A stretch of DNA of 64,000 nucleotides from Dillenia suffruticosa (GCA_033439265.1 JAVTVX010000019.1:3231501-3295500), one strand, 5' to 3'. Shown: positions 25,667 to 40,776, counted from the first letter of the stretch. Notes: generated by a model not told the origin, from the letters alone. Numbers and translations are program-made.

Positions 25667-28600
25667 CTCTCTTGGACAAAACACCAAGACAGAGACAAGT
25701 TTGAAATCTCACTACTACACAACAAACCATGTAACCACTCCTTTGTACGAAGGTTTTGAACAATCCACATTGCCCAACCTTACAATTAAAAGCCTCCAAA
25801 CATTTTACACTTTCCGAGAGTTTTTACATCCTAGTGTCTAATGAGAATCGAAGGCCATGCACTTGCTCACAAATATAGGAGATTATAAATAGGACAAAGT
25901 ATTAGGAACTTGCTATATCATGCATGCAACTACTGTTACATATTTATAATCGTAAAGAGTGTAAACATTTTTGTTTTACGAGGTTTGAGAAACACAATGG
26001 AAAGTCAATGGGGGTAAAGACATAAGCTTCAATCAAAATTAACTTTGTTTCATCTTGGTGTTTCTATTTCGTTTTTACTACTACTGTTATTATTATTATA
26101 ATTATTATTATTTTTAACTTTTGTGAATCCAATGTACAAAGTTTTGTCCTTGTTATATCGATTTAACATGAGGCGCATTGCGTAGAATTAATCTCTAGGT
26201 TAAATGTGGCTCCTCAAGTCTGAGGTTACAAGGCCAAATTACCATCTTTTATATGCTTGTTCATATGATGCAGTCATGGGTATAGACAAATAGAGCAAAT
26301 CCAAACAACAAATAATAATTAATTTTTTTCACATATTCGAGTCACCCACAAATTTGGGAATGTAAAATTTCGGAGTTAAAAGCATTTTGTAACACTCTGA
26401 AAGACCTAACTAAAACATTTAGGAAGCAAAAATAACTTGTGTGCTTTTTTTTTTTTTTTTTTTTTTTTTAATTTGATGTTAGTAAGGATGACTATGATTT
26501 TTGAAGATACAATTATTTTTATTTGTTTTTCAAACTTTTAACGAAAAGGGAAATACGCCAAATTTTGAGTGCGGAGTGAAGTATTGAGTTCTATAATTGG
26601 AAGTAGCCGATCAGGTTACTATGAAATCTAGAAAATCATTATTCATCCGCTTTAACTATTTTATAAACAAATTTCAACAGAAAATAGTTATTCAAATTAT
26701 CTATTTTTAATAGCTTTTGCTCTTGATATTGCCGATATCTTTCGCTATATCGGTGGGAAAATATTTTAAAATTTCAAAAATCTCAATATTTTTGATTTTC
26801 ACATATTAATTTTTTAATAAATAAATGAATATTACCTATAATAGTTATGTCATGATAATATCATCATTATTTAAGAATTAAAATTATGCTCGAGGCCTTC
26901 AAGATGCGTAAAATCTATAATAGTGTGGTATGACCTATTTCTTCTTGATGATATGTAGAAACAATAATAGTGCGGTATGAACTAGTGTGTTCCGTTGTGG
27001 TATGACCCATTCGGTTCCGTTATTAGATTTATATGAAATTTGAAACTAACAATTTGAAATTTACCCGTTAAAAATAAAATATAAAAACAATAATAGTTAT
27101 CCCGTGATGTCCCATAAGATCTTAACATTATTTAAAACTTTGTTGGGCCTTGGATGACAACCAAAATAAGCAAATAAATAATTGCAAGTAGGGTTGTCAC
27201 TCGCCACATTGTGGACTAAACAAAGATTGTCAATGAAAAAGTTAAAAAGTCAATTAAAATAATTGACCTTGGTATTCTAAATAATTGAAAACTAAATTTC
27301 TGTTGCTCAAACTATTTTCAGTTGAAAAAAATGAAAAAATGGGATTACATTTTTTTTTTCCTTTATAAAACTCTTTTGGTTTTAGGAATAGCGATACCTT
27401 AAATGTAAGAAAATTAGTAAAATATCGAAATAAATCGTTGAAACGTGAATATAATTTATCTATAAAAATATGAATATTAAGAATTTAGTTAAAAATGATT
27501 TTAAATAAAAATGAGTAGTATAAGAGAATATAAATTAATTGAATTAATACGTTATTATTATTATTATTATTATTAAGTTTTTATGAACAGTTTTTCTTCT
27601 CTTTTTTCCTATATTGATTTCAAATGATTGATTTCAATATTTGAGATTAAGATTCATTTTATCGTTGTTTATGACAAACAAAGCACTGTAGGCTTTATGA
27701 ACATTCCTCTCCCTAAAAGAAGTAATGATAATGAATTAAACAAAGAATAATTTTGCTCAAGAGGAGGGTGTTCACAAATAATTCATCAAAACCTAATATA
27801 TATATATATATATAGGTTTTGTTTCAGTTCAACCTTATGAACCGTAAAAAATTATTTTCTCAAAAATCTATTAGTATAATATATCATTTTACATATATTT
27901 AAATTAAAATTTTATATTTTATTTTTTGCAAGAAATTTTTATTCTAATTTAAAAAAATTGGGTAAATTAAAATAAATAGAGTATTTAAAAGAAAATTGAA
28001 AGGCAAAAAAGGGGTTCTCATAATAGAGCTGCCATTGAAAGGGCAGACAAAAAAGAATCTCTACAAGTAGAACACTTGGTAAAAGCTTATCATTTTCTTA
28101 CTTTTGGTTCCAAATTTTTTGGTCAAGCCTTAGAAAAGTAAGTTGGAACCATAACACGCAAACTACAAGTCTAACTCCTAACCCCCCCCCCCCCAAAAAA
28201 AATCATTTGGTTTGGTCTTGCGTAGTTGGAAAAACCAGACATGCATATTACCCAAATGGCATGCACCAACCTTTTTGAAACTATTCGTCCCCAAAGTTGA
28301 GTACTTTTGACTATTTTGCTTTTGTCCCTGAATTCAACATAGGTTTGTTCCTTCTTAACTACTTTTAAAAGTTGAAAATAATCTTGAGATTTTTTTTTAA
28401 TAATCAATCGATATTTAAAATTATATTTCGGATAGTTCAGTTTGAACATTATTGATTGATTAAAAACCTAATATTTTTATCCACTAAATCGATTGTCAAT
28501 CTTACCCTTATAATTTTTGAAAAACAGCGTTTACACATGGCAACGTTTAGGACCCACAATAAAGAAAAAAGCTAAGATGGACCACATGATTGACTATTGC

Positions 28601-28986
28601 CCATTACCTGGTCAAGGGTTGAAAAGAGTCATAGTTTTTTAACCAATGAACGAAATAATTACAAGCCATGTATGCTTGGTTGTTTTTATATTTTAAAAAA
28701 AGAAAAATATTGAAGATTGACTTGTAATCCACAAGGATAAGATGATTATCCAATAATGTATGATGGTGTTTACACATTTGGAGATGTCATGGAAATTGAT
28801 GTGATATTTCGATCTTAATAACTATATTTGGGAGATATGAGAGGGAAAATTTCACATTCATGGAGTTTATATAATTGAAATTAATAACTATATATTATAT
28901 AGTTCAATCAATTAAGATAACTATATGATTTAATATCTATATATTATATAATTGAATAACTATATATTATATCTGAATGTTGTAGT
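25663..28986. other. Long gene-free AT-rich stretch
   Basis: No supported coding sequence. Contains a T-run of about 28 (26441-26469), a TTA repeat (27553-27573), a TA repeat (27799-27815) and a C-run followed by an A-run (about 28183-28202). Confidence 0.5.
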
Positions 28987-29555
28987 TATGAATGTGCCAT
29001 ATGATTTCACTAAGGTTTCACGTGTTGTGCTCGATTAGATCCACCCAAAGGTCAATTGAATTATGTCAGATCAGAAACTTAGAAAATAGTCTTTTTTGGA
29101 AAAAATTTCAAAATTTTAAGATCTTTAATGTAATTTTTTTTGGGGGTGGATTTAATTTTAGCGTACATTGTAAAAAAGGGTTGTTGCCAACCAACATATA
29201 TTGTGCTAAAATAATGGGGGCATTGGAATTGAACAAGCAGCATATTTCAAGTTGAGTGCAATATTTCGAAAACCAAGTTGAACTATATGTTATATAGTTC
29301 AATCACCTTTAGTAAATAGAATATGCAATATGATTTCACTAAAGTTCTATGCATTGTGTTCGATTAGATCCATCCAATGGTCAATTGAATTATGTCACTT
29401 AGAAGATAGTCTTTTTTTTATTGGAAAAAATTTTAAAATTTTGTACATTGTACAAAAGGGTTGTCGCCAACTAACATATATTGAGGTAAAATAATGGGGA
29501 CAATGGATTTGAACAAGCGGCATATTTCAAGCTGAGTGCAATATTTCTAAAATCG
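28987..29555. repeat. Tandem duplication, about 325-bp offset
   Basis: 28987-29270 and 29318-29555 are diverged copies. Shared phrases include 'catatgatttcactaa'/'caatatgatttcactaa', 'gtcaattgaattatgtca', 'aaagggttgt.gccaac.aacatatattg' and 'catatttcaag.tgagtgcaatattt'. The second copy lacks about 60 bp containing the T/G-rich run near 29130-29165. No coding potential. Between the copies lies the AT palindrome 'gaactatatgttatatagttc' (~29279). Confidence 0.88.
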
Positions 29556-30006
29556 CCAATTCCGACCAGCTGAATTGACTACATAGGATTCTAAATGGTA
29601 AGCTAAGGAGAGAGGTTCTAATGTAAGTTTATGTAAAATTGGATTCATTATTTTAAATGGGGACATAACCCTGAAAATATATTATATAGGATAAATATGA
29701 GGAACAAAAGGCATAAAAAGAGTAGGAGGTATCAGAAGAAGCCAAACAGCTTTTTAAGTGTTTTCATCACTTCGAAATGCCTTTGAAGAACGTTCCTCTC
29801 TCTCTCCCTCACTTTTTCCCTAATTTATATAACATTAATGCCTCCATATTTTTCCTTTTTCTTTATCCACTTTTGGTTTTGTGTCCTTCCCTTTGACGAT
29901 ACACATTGATTCTCTACATCGTTGCAAGAGAAAGCCTAAAAGAGTAACCATCAATACCCCATTTCCCTCCCATTGGAAGACGAATTTCCACTTTTACTTT
30001 TCTTCT

Positions 30007-30048
<42 letters not shown>

Positions 30049-31978
30049 ATGTCAAATTGTTAAGTCGTTATTAATTTTGTATAGTTTTAAGTGAAGATTT
30101 ATAATATAATATAAGGAGAAGAAGAAATAGTGTTTCAGTGGGTGACTTTGCACGCTTGGAATTATGATGAGAGAGAGAGAGAATAGGCAATGATAAAATG
30201 GATGCATGTTTCCAGACCAGTGCCAAAATGCAGATAAACAATATGATTGTTAGTTGTTTTTTCGGCAGTATAATAAAAAATGGAGACAACAAAGAGGTGG
30301 GCCTTATGCTTGGGACAATATCAAAAAACCTATATAAATAATTTATGTTTTTTTGTAAGAAATTGTCAGTGTACGCACTAGAGATATGGCGCTGCACAAA
30401 CTTTTGTCTTGAGGGTGGCCAATTCAAGACGAGAAGCTACCTATGGCCAATTCTTGCCCTATCTAAGGTTGCAAATGTAGGGCAAACAAGCCCTTTTTCA
30501 CCCGGACACCATCTTTTTTCCTGTATCTTTGCTCCGATAGGCACAATGCTTCAGACTCGACAATATTTTTAGTAGGAGTTTTAGAAAAGAATTATGGTCA
30601 TACATAGCACAAGACTTTGTCTAAATTGGACAAATTTCTCAATCTTGGGTCCTAATCCAAAGGTCTTGTTAAAAATTTTAAAATTCGAAGCATCGTATAC
30701 AATTTGAGCCCTAGCCTAATTATGCATCTCAATTGCCTGATTACTATATCATTACCCTATATTGAGGCTAAGCCTTCCTATAAAAAAGCCAACCACTTGG
30801 CACCATCAAATCAATGGTGTTAAAGGCACATTTAATCAACTAGAAAAGGTATGATTAACTTATTAGGCATCATGCACTAATCACAAGCACTTGACTAATC
30901 TCGGCTATGTCAAAGAGCAATAGCAAGGATTGTGATGACAGATTTGTCCTAAAAGTTGTAGGTGTACTTCAGATCAGATGCCAACTTAGTTGCTGCAAAT
31001 TACGACTGAATAACATTTCAATAAAATTCAAAACTGAAAAAGAGAAAAGGAAAAAGCAATTAATGAGTTCCATTCTCTTGACTTTTTTTTACCCGATGGA
31101 TATCTACGATTCATTGTCTAAATACTATGAAATCCATTAAAGGATTAATTTTCCAAATCTTTTTTTTTTCTTTCTCATAACTTAAAATCAAAAGTTCTAA
31201 TGAAATGATGGAGATTTAACCCAAAAAAGTTTGGTTCCATTCTCTTGACTTCACTAAATCTATGTAAGAGATTGTTTCTTGTCAACCCCTAGCAGCACCT
31301 CAACATAGGCCACAAAATCCGCTGTAGAGAAACAGGGAGACCCTGTTTGATTCTCAAGCTTGGATGGGCGTCATCCCCTTGCAGCACCTCAACATAGCCC
31401 ACAATATCCTCTGTAGATAAACAGGGAGACCCCGTTTGATTCTCAAGCTTGGATAGGCCTTCCGAGCAGTAATAAGCAACTTTTAATGCTTAAAATTTTA
31501 GTTTCACGGTAAAAGACACTATTCACTATTAGACTTGTGCACTACTAGCTGCTATGCTTCAGTTAACATCCACAACAAAATGTTTTCTTTCCAGCTGGGA
31601 AGTAGGAACCACACCTCAAGGAGGACTGACTGGCCATCACCTACTTTTGGATTCTTTGTGTTGCCTCATTCATGAATCAATTACCTAACACAGAAGATCC
31701 CCAAACCATTATCTATTAAATGGTTTCTGAGTAGTAGGACAATGCAATTTCACTGTCCATAAATTTTTAAGAGATTTTTTTTTTTTTTTTTGGTGGTTAG
31801 GAGAGAGAGAGAGAGAGACTTGGGCTGTGGCTTTCATTTGTTTTTGGGGGGCCTGGGCAGGAAAACCTAACGAAGCATATTTCTAGGCCTTAGTTTGATT
31901 TTGCAGTTTCAAGACATTAGGGCGGGGGGATGGTTTCATGGGCTGAGCAATTGGGCAAAATCCCTACTTTACGGTTCA
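29556..31978. other. No gene recognised
   Basis: Only short frames without domains. Holds CT-rich tracts at 29793-29806 and 30008-30049, a short GA tract (30171-30182), an 88-bp tandem duplication listed separately, and a (GA)9 at 31801-31818. Confidence 0.45.
31286..31461. repeat. 88-bp tandem duplication
   Basis: Two adjacent copies, 31286-31373 and 31374-31461. Each contains 'gcagcacctcaacata', 'aacagggagacccc/tg' and 'tttgattctcaagcttgg', with about 8 differences. Confidence 0.9.
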
Positions 31979-32171
31979 TTTTTTTTGTCCCATTTGGTCC
32001 ACGCCAAGTATCTGAAGATTTATTCTAACTAATTTTGACCGAGTTGTTATTGAATCCCAATCGGAAGAAACTCTTTCAACGTTATTTTTACTGTTACCAA
32101 TATTTGAACCCTGATTTTTGATATGGGGTATTAATATACCCTTCCCACTAAACCATAAAGCATAGGTAATG
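31979..32171 (-). mobile_element. tRNA-derived SINE with 12-bp TSD
   Basis: Same family as 15447-15646. Flanked by 'ctttacggttca' (31967-31978) and 'ctttacgcttca' (32172-32183), one mismatch. The minus strand gives a box-A-like 'tggtttagtgggaaggg', a box-B-like 'gggttcaaat', the family body and a terminal A-run. Confidence 0.85.
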
Positions 32172-32183
32172 CTTTACGCTTCA

Positions 32184-32670
32184 GGTTTGTTTCACTTTGA
32201 GAAATTTCAAGCAGTACGGAAAACATTTTTTGGTTTGCTAAAATGATCCAAGTCTTGGCTCATAAAACTAAAATAATCATTTTTTTTCTTCTGTTGTTAA
32301 TTAGTTCAACTGGTATTAGAAATTGAAATTTAAATCTTACACATCAAATCGTGAAAAAATTTATTCTAATAGGAGAAAGTATAGTTTACACTACTTAAAT
32401 TATTTAAAAAGAAAACAATGAATCAACGGACAATATGTATAATAGGATGAAATATTTAATATCTTAATTAAATTTTGAGTTTAAAATTTAGGAATGGAAA
32501 AAGTTACATCAGAAGAGCTACCTCCTAAATAGAGTGTTTGTACCGCTCGAATTAAATTAGTCGAAATATAACTTCAAATACAGGTAATAAGTATCAAAAA
32601 ACGCAAAAACAAAAAAAGACAAAAAAAAAACAAAAAAAAACAAAAAATGAAAACAACGATAGTTTCAATC
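32184..32670. other. No gene recognised
   Basis: AT-rich sequence upstream of petC ending in an A-rich simple stretch (32596-32653). Nothing else supported. Confidence 0.4.
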
Positions 32671-32688
32671 GAACGTCCAATGAACCCA

Positions 32689-32872
32689 GTTGGCTCGGGA
32701 TTGATACCCCTTCATCATGGTCAGGGTTTTGATCTTCTATGGGCACGGAAAAGCCAGCGTTGGGAGATCTGCCCCACTTCAAACTTTGCAACGGTAGGTT
32801 CAGATTAATTAGGATGAAATTCTGAATATTGGGTGGTCAAACCAAGGTAAAAAAAAAAAAAAAAAAAAAAAA
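32689..32872 (+). mobile_element. tRNA-derived SINE with 18-bp TSD, next to petC
   Basis: Plus-strand member of the family. Starts 'gttggctcggg' (box A region) and ends with an A-run of about 24. The flanks 'gaacgtccaatgaaccca' (32671-32688) and 'gaatgtccaatgagccca' (32873-32890) match at 16 of 18 positions. Its 3' flank touches the duplicated petC promoter unit, so it may affect distal promoter elements. Confidence 0.88.
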
Positions 32873-33056
32873 GAATGTCCAATGAGCCCAATACCTAAAC
32901 TAGTTGGGCCAAAATCCATGAGCACAGGTTTTCCCAATCTTCAGTCGTGTGGTTACTTGAGTGTGCAGGTGCTTCCTTATCCACTCATTTAAAACTATCG
33001 TTTTCAGGTTTTTTGTATTTTGCTTCCCCCCTTTTTCAGTGATTTCTAGTTCTCCC

Positions 33057-33066
33057 ACCATATAAG
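33057..33066 (+). promoter_or_regulatory. Upstream duplicate TATA region of petC
   Basis: 'caccatataagt' stands where the functional unit has 'caccctataaat', 57-68 bp before the duplicated ATG at 33124. Confidence 0.4.
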
Positions 33067-33334
33067 TTGCGGTTTAGAAAATAATAATAATAAAAAAAAA
33101 TATTCAAGAAGAAATCTGCGGCCATGCCTCCTCCACTCTGTTCCCTACCACCCCATCTCAGGTAAATTCAATTGAGATCTATACCTTAAAACTAGTTGGT
33201 CCAAAATCCATATGTACAGCTTTTCCCAAACTTGAGTGTGCTAGTGCTTCTTTATTCACTCATTTAAAACTATCGTTTTCAGGTTTTTTGTATTTTTCTT
33301 CCCCCCATTTTCAGTGCTTTCTAATTCTCCCACC

Positions 33335-33343
33335 CTATAAATT
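33335..33343 (+). promoter_or_regulatory. TATA box of petC
   Basis: 'ctataaatt' lies 50 bp upstream of the petC ATG. It implies a transcription start around 33365-33370 and a very short leader. Confidence 0.6.
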
Positions 33344-33384
33344 GTAGTTAAAAAAAATAAATATTCAAGAAGAAATCTGCAGCC

Positions 33385-34853
<1,469 letters not shown>

Positions 34854-34964
34854 ATCTCTTATCATTTACAAATATTAGCAAAGCTTGTTTCGCAATAATA
34901 ATGCATAACTTGTATATGAATGTAAAGCATATTTGTTCTATAACATAACACTTAATAAAGTCTG

Positions 34965-35117
34965 CAAGGAGATAGCTTAGTGGTAATGGCCATCAACCAA
35001 AGCATGGAGACTTGCCCTTATGGATCCAACCTAGTAATGGCTCGCAGAGAGTTGATAAAGGGAAGTTTGGATCGCAATTTGTGCCACTCAGAGAAGCAAT
35101 CAATGTAAAGATCAATG

Positions 35118-35155
<38 letters not shown>
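34965..35155 (+). mobile_element. SINE-like element with long A tail
   Basis: Begins with a box-A-like 'gatagcttagtggtaatggc', has a weak box-B-like 'ggatccaacct' about 45 bp on, and ends in an A-run of about 36. The body differs from the main SINE family here. No clear TSD was found. It lies about 110 bp after the petC stop and may be in its 3' UTR or flank. Confidence 0.55.
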
Positions 35156-35158
<3 letters not shown>

Positions 35159-35159
35159 A

Positions 35160-35852
35160 ACACACATTTGCAACCATTGGATCAATGTTCAATAGTCTTT
35201 AATAATTTATCATTCTAACTTATGAAAAAAAAGGACGTTGAACAGTGATCCAATCATCACAATTCTATGACATGCAAATTGGCTGGTCTCTACCAGGCAA
35301 ATCGGATGTATTTGTTTTGGATACTCCTGTTGATCTGAATTTTCTTCCGTGGAATGATATGCTCAGCCTGGGTACTCCAAGGAACTGTGGTTTCTAAACT
35401 TTCGGCTTAGGGGGCTTTGTTTCTGTTGGGCCGAGGGCCGAGGGCCGAGGGCCCCCCACTTGAATTAAAAAGAAAAGGAACGAATACTTTTAACACACTA
35501 GTGTAGTGTCTTCAGAATGCAGCTACATTACATGTGCATTTGACTAAAAAAAATAATGAAGACTCCATAACAGAATGAAACCAATGACTTCAAGAATGTT
35601 AGTGCCCTCAAGAAAATCACATCAATTTCAATATATATAATCTCATTTCTTGCCCAAATTTTCTGCCTTCTATCACATGTAATAAAACAAGAAACGTGTA
35701 ATACTTTTGAATCTCATTCTCATCAGCCTGTATGGTTTTCACCTTTTTAGGACAATAAAGTGCTGTAATTTATATAAAAGTAATCAACAAAACTAAGCTT
35801 AGTCCCATGATGGCATAATCGACCATACATACATACATATTTACATAAACGT

Positions 35853-35886
<34 letters not shown>

Positions 35887-37380
35887 TTTCTTCCCATTTT
35901 GGAGTTTTTAATTGCGGGAAGGGGGGTAGGTAAAAGAGAATCATGAAAGAGGCTGAAGAATGAGAGAAGAAGAATGTTTTTACTTATCTCGAGTTACAGA
36001 TTACAGAAGCCCAATTAATTAGTTTTCCTTTTATATTTGGTGCTTAATCCTGTTACTAAGCTAATTAACTTCATAACTACCAAACTATTAATACCCTAAT
36101 TACATTAATTATGCTACTTACACATACTAATCGACTTAAGCAACCTCTTTGGCACCGCCCTTTAACATGCCTATCTTGTTTACCAGACAGTTGAACTGAG
36201 AAGTAGGCAAAGGCTTGGTGTAAATGTATGTGCGGAGTAGGCTAGCAAAGAGGAGGAAAACAAGACATCAAGGCTCGCGTTGCCATGCGCGCACCCCTGC
36301 ATTGAAGAATCTGTCAAGCGAGCTTCAGGCCGTTGCAGCAGTATATTTCATGAAAAAAAGAGGGACCGAAAAGTGATATCGACCAACATAATAATAATAA
36401 TTCTTTGTCACCCATCCAAGATTTCAAAACAAAAAATGCGGACATAATTGGGAGACTAAGAAAAGTGATATTGTTATCATTAATTATAAGTTTTATTGCA
36501 CCTGGTGTCTAGGGATGGGGGGGAAAAAACAAGAAAGAAAAATAAAATAGAATTGCTAGGACGATATGAGAGCGAGATAAACTCATGCAACATGAGAACA
36601 TTTATCCCAAATATATTTGGCATCCCGGCTTGAGATACCTTGTCATTCAATGCTCAACGACGAGATTGTCCATTTTTTGTAATTTTTTTTCCCAACGTAA
36701 ATAAATTATTTGTTATCGGTTGTTATTTGAATTTCATTCGATTAATTTAATATGAGTACTATGAGTCCTTCATGGAGGGATTGGTTTTATCAAATTCTAT
36801 TTTTCTATTTTCATGATTCATACCGGAAACATATAATTAAAAAAAAATACAGCATCCAATCTTTTTATGCATTGAAATTTGATATTTTTTATAAGTTATT
36901 TGCAACATTCATCGGCAACGAAAATAAGTTCACTAGCCAAATATTTCATAATCACAATAACAAGTTAGATTTGACATGCTCTTTTGATATTAGAGATATT
37001 GTTCTGAATGGTGATTTGAATATCAAGGTCTACAAGACATGTCAATGCCAACAATATCATCATGACAAAATATCCACAAAACATTGTTGTTTGAATACTT
37101 GTCACGCATTGTTTTAGTTTGGTAGAAAGAAGCGATCGCCTTGTGTGGTCAGATGAAATTTAATCGTCGAACAATGCTAATTTATATAAAACGAATACTT
37201 GTCAAACATTTTTGAAGAAAGCAGATAGAGTTTAGTTTTCGCATAATGATATATTAAGTCTATTTAAGCTTATAAGTTATAGTTTAAGTGATACTATCTC
37301 TTATTTTCTTTATAAAATTTTCAAATTCGAATCTTCTTATATATTAAAAAATACTAAATATATTTAAGTGAGATTAATTA
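35160..37380. other. No gene recognised
   Basis: Holds a 9-bp direct repeat 'gggccgagg' x3 (35430-35456) and a (TA)n tract (35848-35882). A plus ORF of 121 codons at 36752-37117 shows no domain I can name. The missing first exon of the downstream dioxygenase would be expected here but was not found. Confidence 0.4.
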
Positions 37381-37384
37381 AGTA

Positions 37385-37615
37385 CATTATTAGAAAATGA
37401 ATTTTCAGTAACGAAAAATTATTGAAAGATTTTTTTTCGTCAGTAATAGAGATAGAATTACGACATATTACCAATGAAAATTTTACCAACAGAGTAGTAA
37501 CGAATTTTTTTATAATTTTTTTATTTTATAATTTTAAATCTTTTAAAATTTTTATAAAACTATCAGTTATGAATTACCGATAGATTACCAATTGAGCATG
37601 ATTACAAACTAAAAT
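37385..37615. mobile_element. CACTA-like subterminal repeat debris
   Basis: Repeated short phrases on both strands of the type 'cagtaacgaaaaatt', 'cgtcagtaa' and 'taccaatgaaaattt'. These resemble the 'gcgacgaaa' subterminal words of plant CACTA elements and their MITEs. No intact terminus. Confidence 0.4.
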
Positions 37616-38049
37616 TTCTTAATATAAACCCGAATGCTTATGCTCTTTACCTGTCTAAACCATTTTGCTCAATACTTCTGTTCCATCAGAACAATTGATT
37701 GCCCATGTAAGACAGAGAACGATAGCAGGACTAGTCTTATTTCTCAAAATACTGTGAAATGAAGTCTAATTTATTAAAATATTATGATTTTTATTATATT
37801 TCAAAACTATCACAATTGATATCATAAAAATCGATTTTTTAAAAAATTGATTTCAGAATTATTAAAAATTGTTAGTAAATATGTTCAAATAAGGACATTT
37901 TATCACAAATGTAAAATTTAAATTTTAAATTAGGGATAATGGGTGATTACCCATTATCTCCATCTCTCCTATAATCTCTTCCTCTTCTTTCCTACTCGAA
38001 TTAAAAAAAAATGATAAAAAATAAGAGTTTGAGTGAAACTGTAAAGGCA

Positions 38050-38530
38050 ATTACTACAAGAAAACAAGATACCAGCGAAGAAAAATTAGCAATGAAAAAA
38101 TTTTATTGTAAATAGCGACAGATTAACGTTTGACATTATAAAATAAAAAAGATAAAAATTATCGAGAGATTAGTGATGGAAATATTTTTATCGCTATATT
38201 TCCATCGTTAATCTATCGCAACCGAAAGAAATAGTGTTACTTAGCAAGGGATTATCGATAGAAATTAGTGACGGATTTTTTTCGTCGTTAATCTGTCAGT
38301 GTACTGGTATAAGGTAAAAAAATGAATAAATAAACTATATAAAACTATCAGCGATAAATTAGTGATAAAAAAATTTTCATTGCTAATCGTTTGCTAATTT
38401 TAGAAACTATATAAAACTATCAGCGACGAATATTTTTTATCGTCAATCTATCGATAAAAGAAAAAATAAACTATGTAAAACTATTAGCGACGGAGATTTT
38501 AACAATAAAAAATTTTCATTGCATAAATTA
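38050..38530. mobile_element. CACTA-type element remnant
   Basis: Starts with 'actacaagaaaac' at about 38054, close to the CACTACAAGAAAA terminus of plant CACTA elements, followed by dense 'agcgacgg', 'cgtcgttaatc' and 'cagcgacgaa' words in both orientations. No transposase. It ends just before the first surviving dioxygenase exon at 38619. Confidence 0.55.
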
Positions 38531-39854
38531 AATTTTTTTAAATTAGTATTTTATATTTTATTTTATTATATTATTTTATATTAACAAATCATATTTATTA
38601 TTTTATAATAATATTAAGGCGGTCGAAGAATTTTTCAATCTTCCATTCGAAGGAAAGAAGAAGTATGCCTCGAACGATGTTATGGACCCCGTCAGATATG
38701 GGACTGGCTTAAGTACACCGGCAAAGCACACCCGTGTTGGAGAGATTACATGCGCCACTGGGGACATCCTTTTGACAACACTCTTCACCTTTGGCCCTCT
38801 AAACCCCCTCACTACAAGTAAATTTCTTCAATTTCATTTTCTTTCTTTTTTTTTTACTATTTGGATTCATATTTTAAATAATTCAATTTAAAATATTCTC
38901 AGATCCTCCCTAAAAAAACTGAAACTCTCTTTGTTTCCAAAATTCATACTCAAATTTTGATCAAAAGATTTTACGTCATTTCAGTTCTAATTAGGTCAAT
39001 TGTCCATTGATCAATTTTATTTTCTTCCACATTTACTTATTGTGTAGAGTCTAGAGTCAGATTATTGTAGTAAAATATTTCTGAAAGAAGATCTTTATTA
39101 ATTCAAACAAGATTATGCCTTCTTGTAAACAAAACCTGGGCGCCCTCCAACCCTCTGCGTATGGAAAAGGAAAAATAAAAATAATTTTAAATTTTGTGAG
39201 ATATGGATAAATCCGTTTTAATAGCTCGAACTTTTGTAAATGGGTGTTATTAATTATTTTATATTTTAACAAGCAAAAAGAAAAACTTTTTAGCCATTGA
39301 ATAAGAATATTTGGCTTTTCAAATTTTTGTTCTTTGGTTACTATTATTGTAGACACATTAATTGAATGTTATTTTGTTTAATCTAGGCATGTAGCAAGGA
39401 AATACTTGGAGGAGGTTTATGCATGGGCACTAACACTGGCAGGTGCAATATCGGAGAGCTTAGGGCTCAACAAGAATTACATAGAGATATCACAGGGCCA
39501 AGGATGCCAAATTGTTGCAAACAACTACTACCCGCCATGCCCGGAGCCGGACCGGACACTTGGAATCACTCCACATTCCGATCATGGAGGACTCACAATT
39601 CTGATGCAGAATGATGTAGACGGCCTACAAATAAAACACGGAGAAAACTGGGTTGCTGTAAAACATGTCCCCGGCACATTCGTTGTCAACCTTGGAGATT
39701 ATCTTGAGCTTAGTTTGCTACATTTTACCAATTATGCATTTTTCCTCCTTTCTCTTGATACTATACTTAATCCTCACTTTCACAACTGATATATCATATA
39801 AGTATTGGCGAAAATTTTTCAATTTATATTTTTTGTGCATATCCAACTCCTATC

Positions 39855-40015
39855 ATATAAGTATGCCTGGGTCACGCCTAAGAATTTAGATCGAACCCTG
39901 CCTTAACAGTTAACACAAGGTTGGACCGGGTCAGGCTGGTCTTTCCTAGCTAATTTATCAAGCAAGGCAGGGCTTCTTTTGAAGCCCCGGGGGGGGGGCT
40001 TAAAACCGGAGCCAA
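39855..40015. mobile_element. GC-rich repeat in dioxygenase intron
   Basis: GGCC/GGGTC-type words and a run of 10 Gs form a GC-rich island inside the second intron. It resembles the hAT-terminal island at 9190-9392 in style only. Confidence 0.3.
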
Positions 40016-40429
40016 CTCAAATTTTAAAATATGTAAAAAAAGAAAAAAAGGGTTTGAGCTTGAGCCAATTCTTAACAAGTGAGTCATCCAATTTATTAAG
40101 TTACATACCGATTAATTCAATTTTTAGGGTGGGATATATAATTTTAAAAACTATTACTTTAATAGAGTTATATGTGACTCAGGTTGTCTCATAATATGAT
40201 ATTACAATCACTTCAAATCCAAATATGTTCCTTTTATATAACCTTCTTGTTTTTAAATACTTAACCACCGGTTTTCAAAAGCTCAAGTAATTTCGTTTAA
40301 ATAAATATGGGACCCAATTTAGATGTTTCATCTCCTTAACTTCCATTTTTTCATTCCAAATACTCAAATCCATCTTGATTAAAGGAGTTCAGTGATCTAC
40401 CACTAAACTTATGGATCGTTGATTTTTAA

Positions 40430-40640
40430 AATTTTTTTTATAGCAATATATATATATTACTTTCCTTTAATTATATCAATCGATATCTAATATCATATTC
40501 TAACTAATTTTATCCAAAACTTACAGTAGTTCGTTTAGGGGTTAGCTTTCTAACATAGTTTATTTTATGTTTAAATCGTAAGTAAAATTTAAAATTTTGA
40601 TTAAAAAATTTAACATCATATATCACTTAAATTAATTAAA
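40430..40640 (-). mobile_element. Very degenerate SINE copy (tentative)
   Basis: T-run, then 'caatcgatatctaat..ttctaactaattttatcc' in the position of the SINE body, with an eroded box-B-like 'ttaaatcgtaa' downstream. A similar faint copy lies at about 57155-57330. Confidence 0.3.
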
Positions 40641-40776
40641 CTAATTGGCTTTTGTTAAAATTTTATCTAGTTGGGAAAATACGAGGATTGCAAGTCCATG
40701 TCTCTCACTGGAATGGCTTATCTCAAAACTTGTGGATGATATTACCAACCATGGTGGCGTAAATTCCAAAAGTCTA

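Noticed and set aside
36752-37117. 121-codon plus ORF with 'GDLNIKVYKT'
   Set aside because: The phrase faintly recalls C2-like strands, but nothing else supports a domain and composition matches the AT-rich background.
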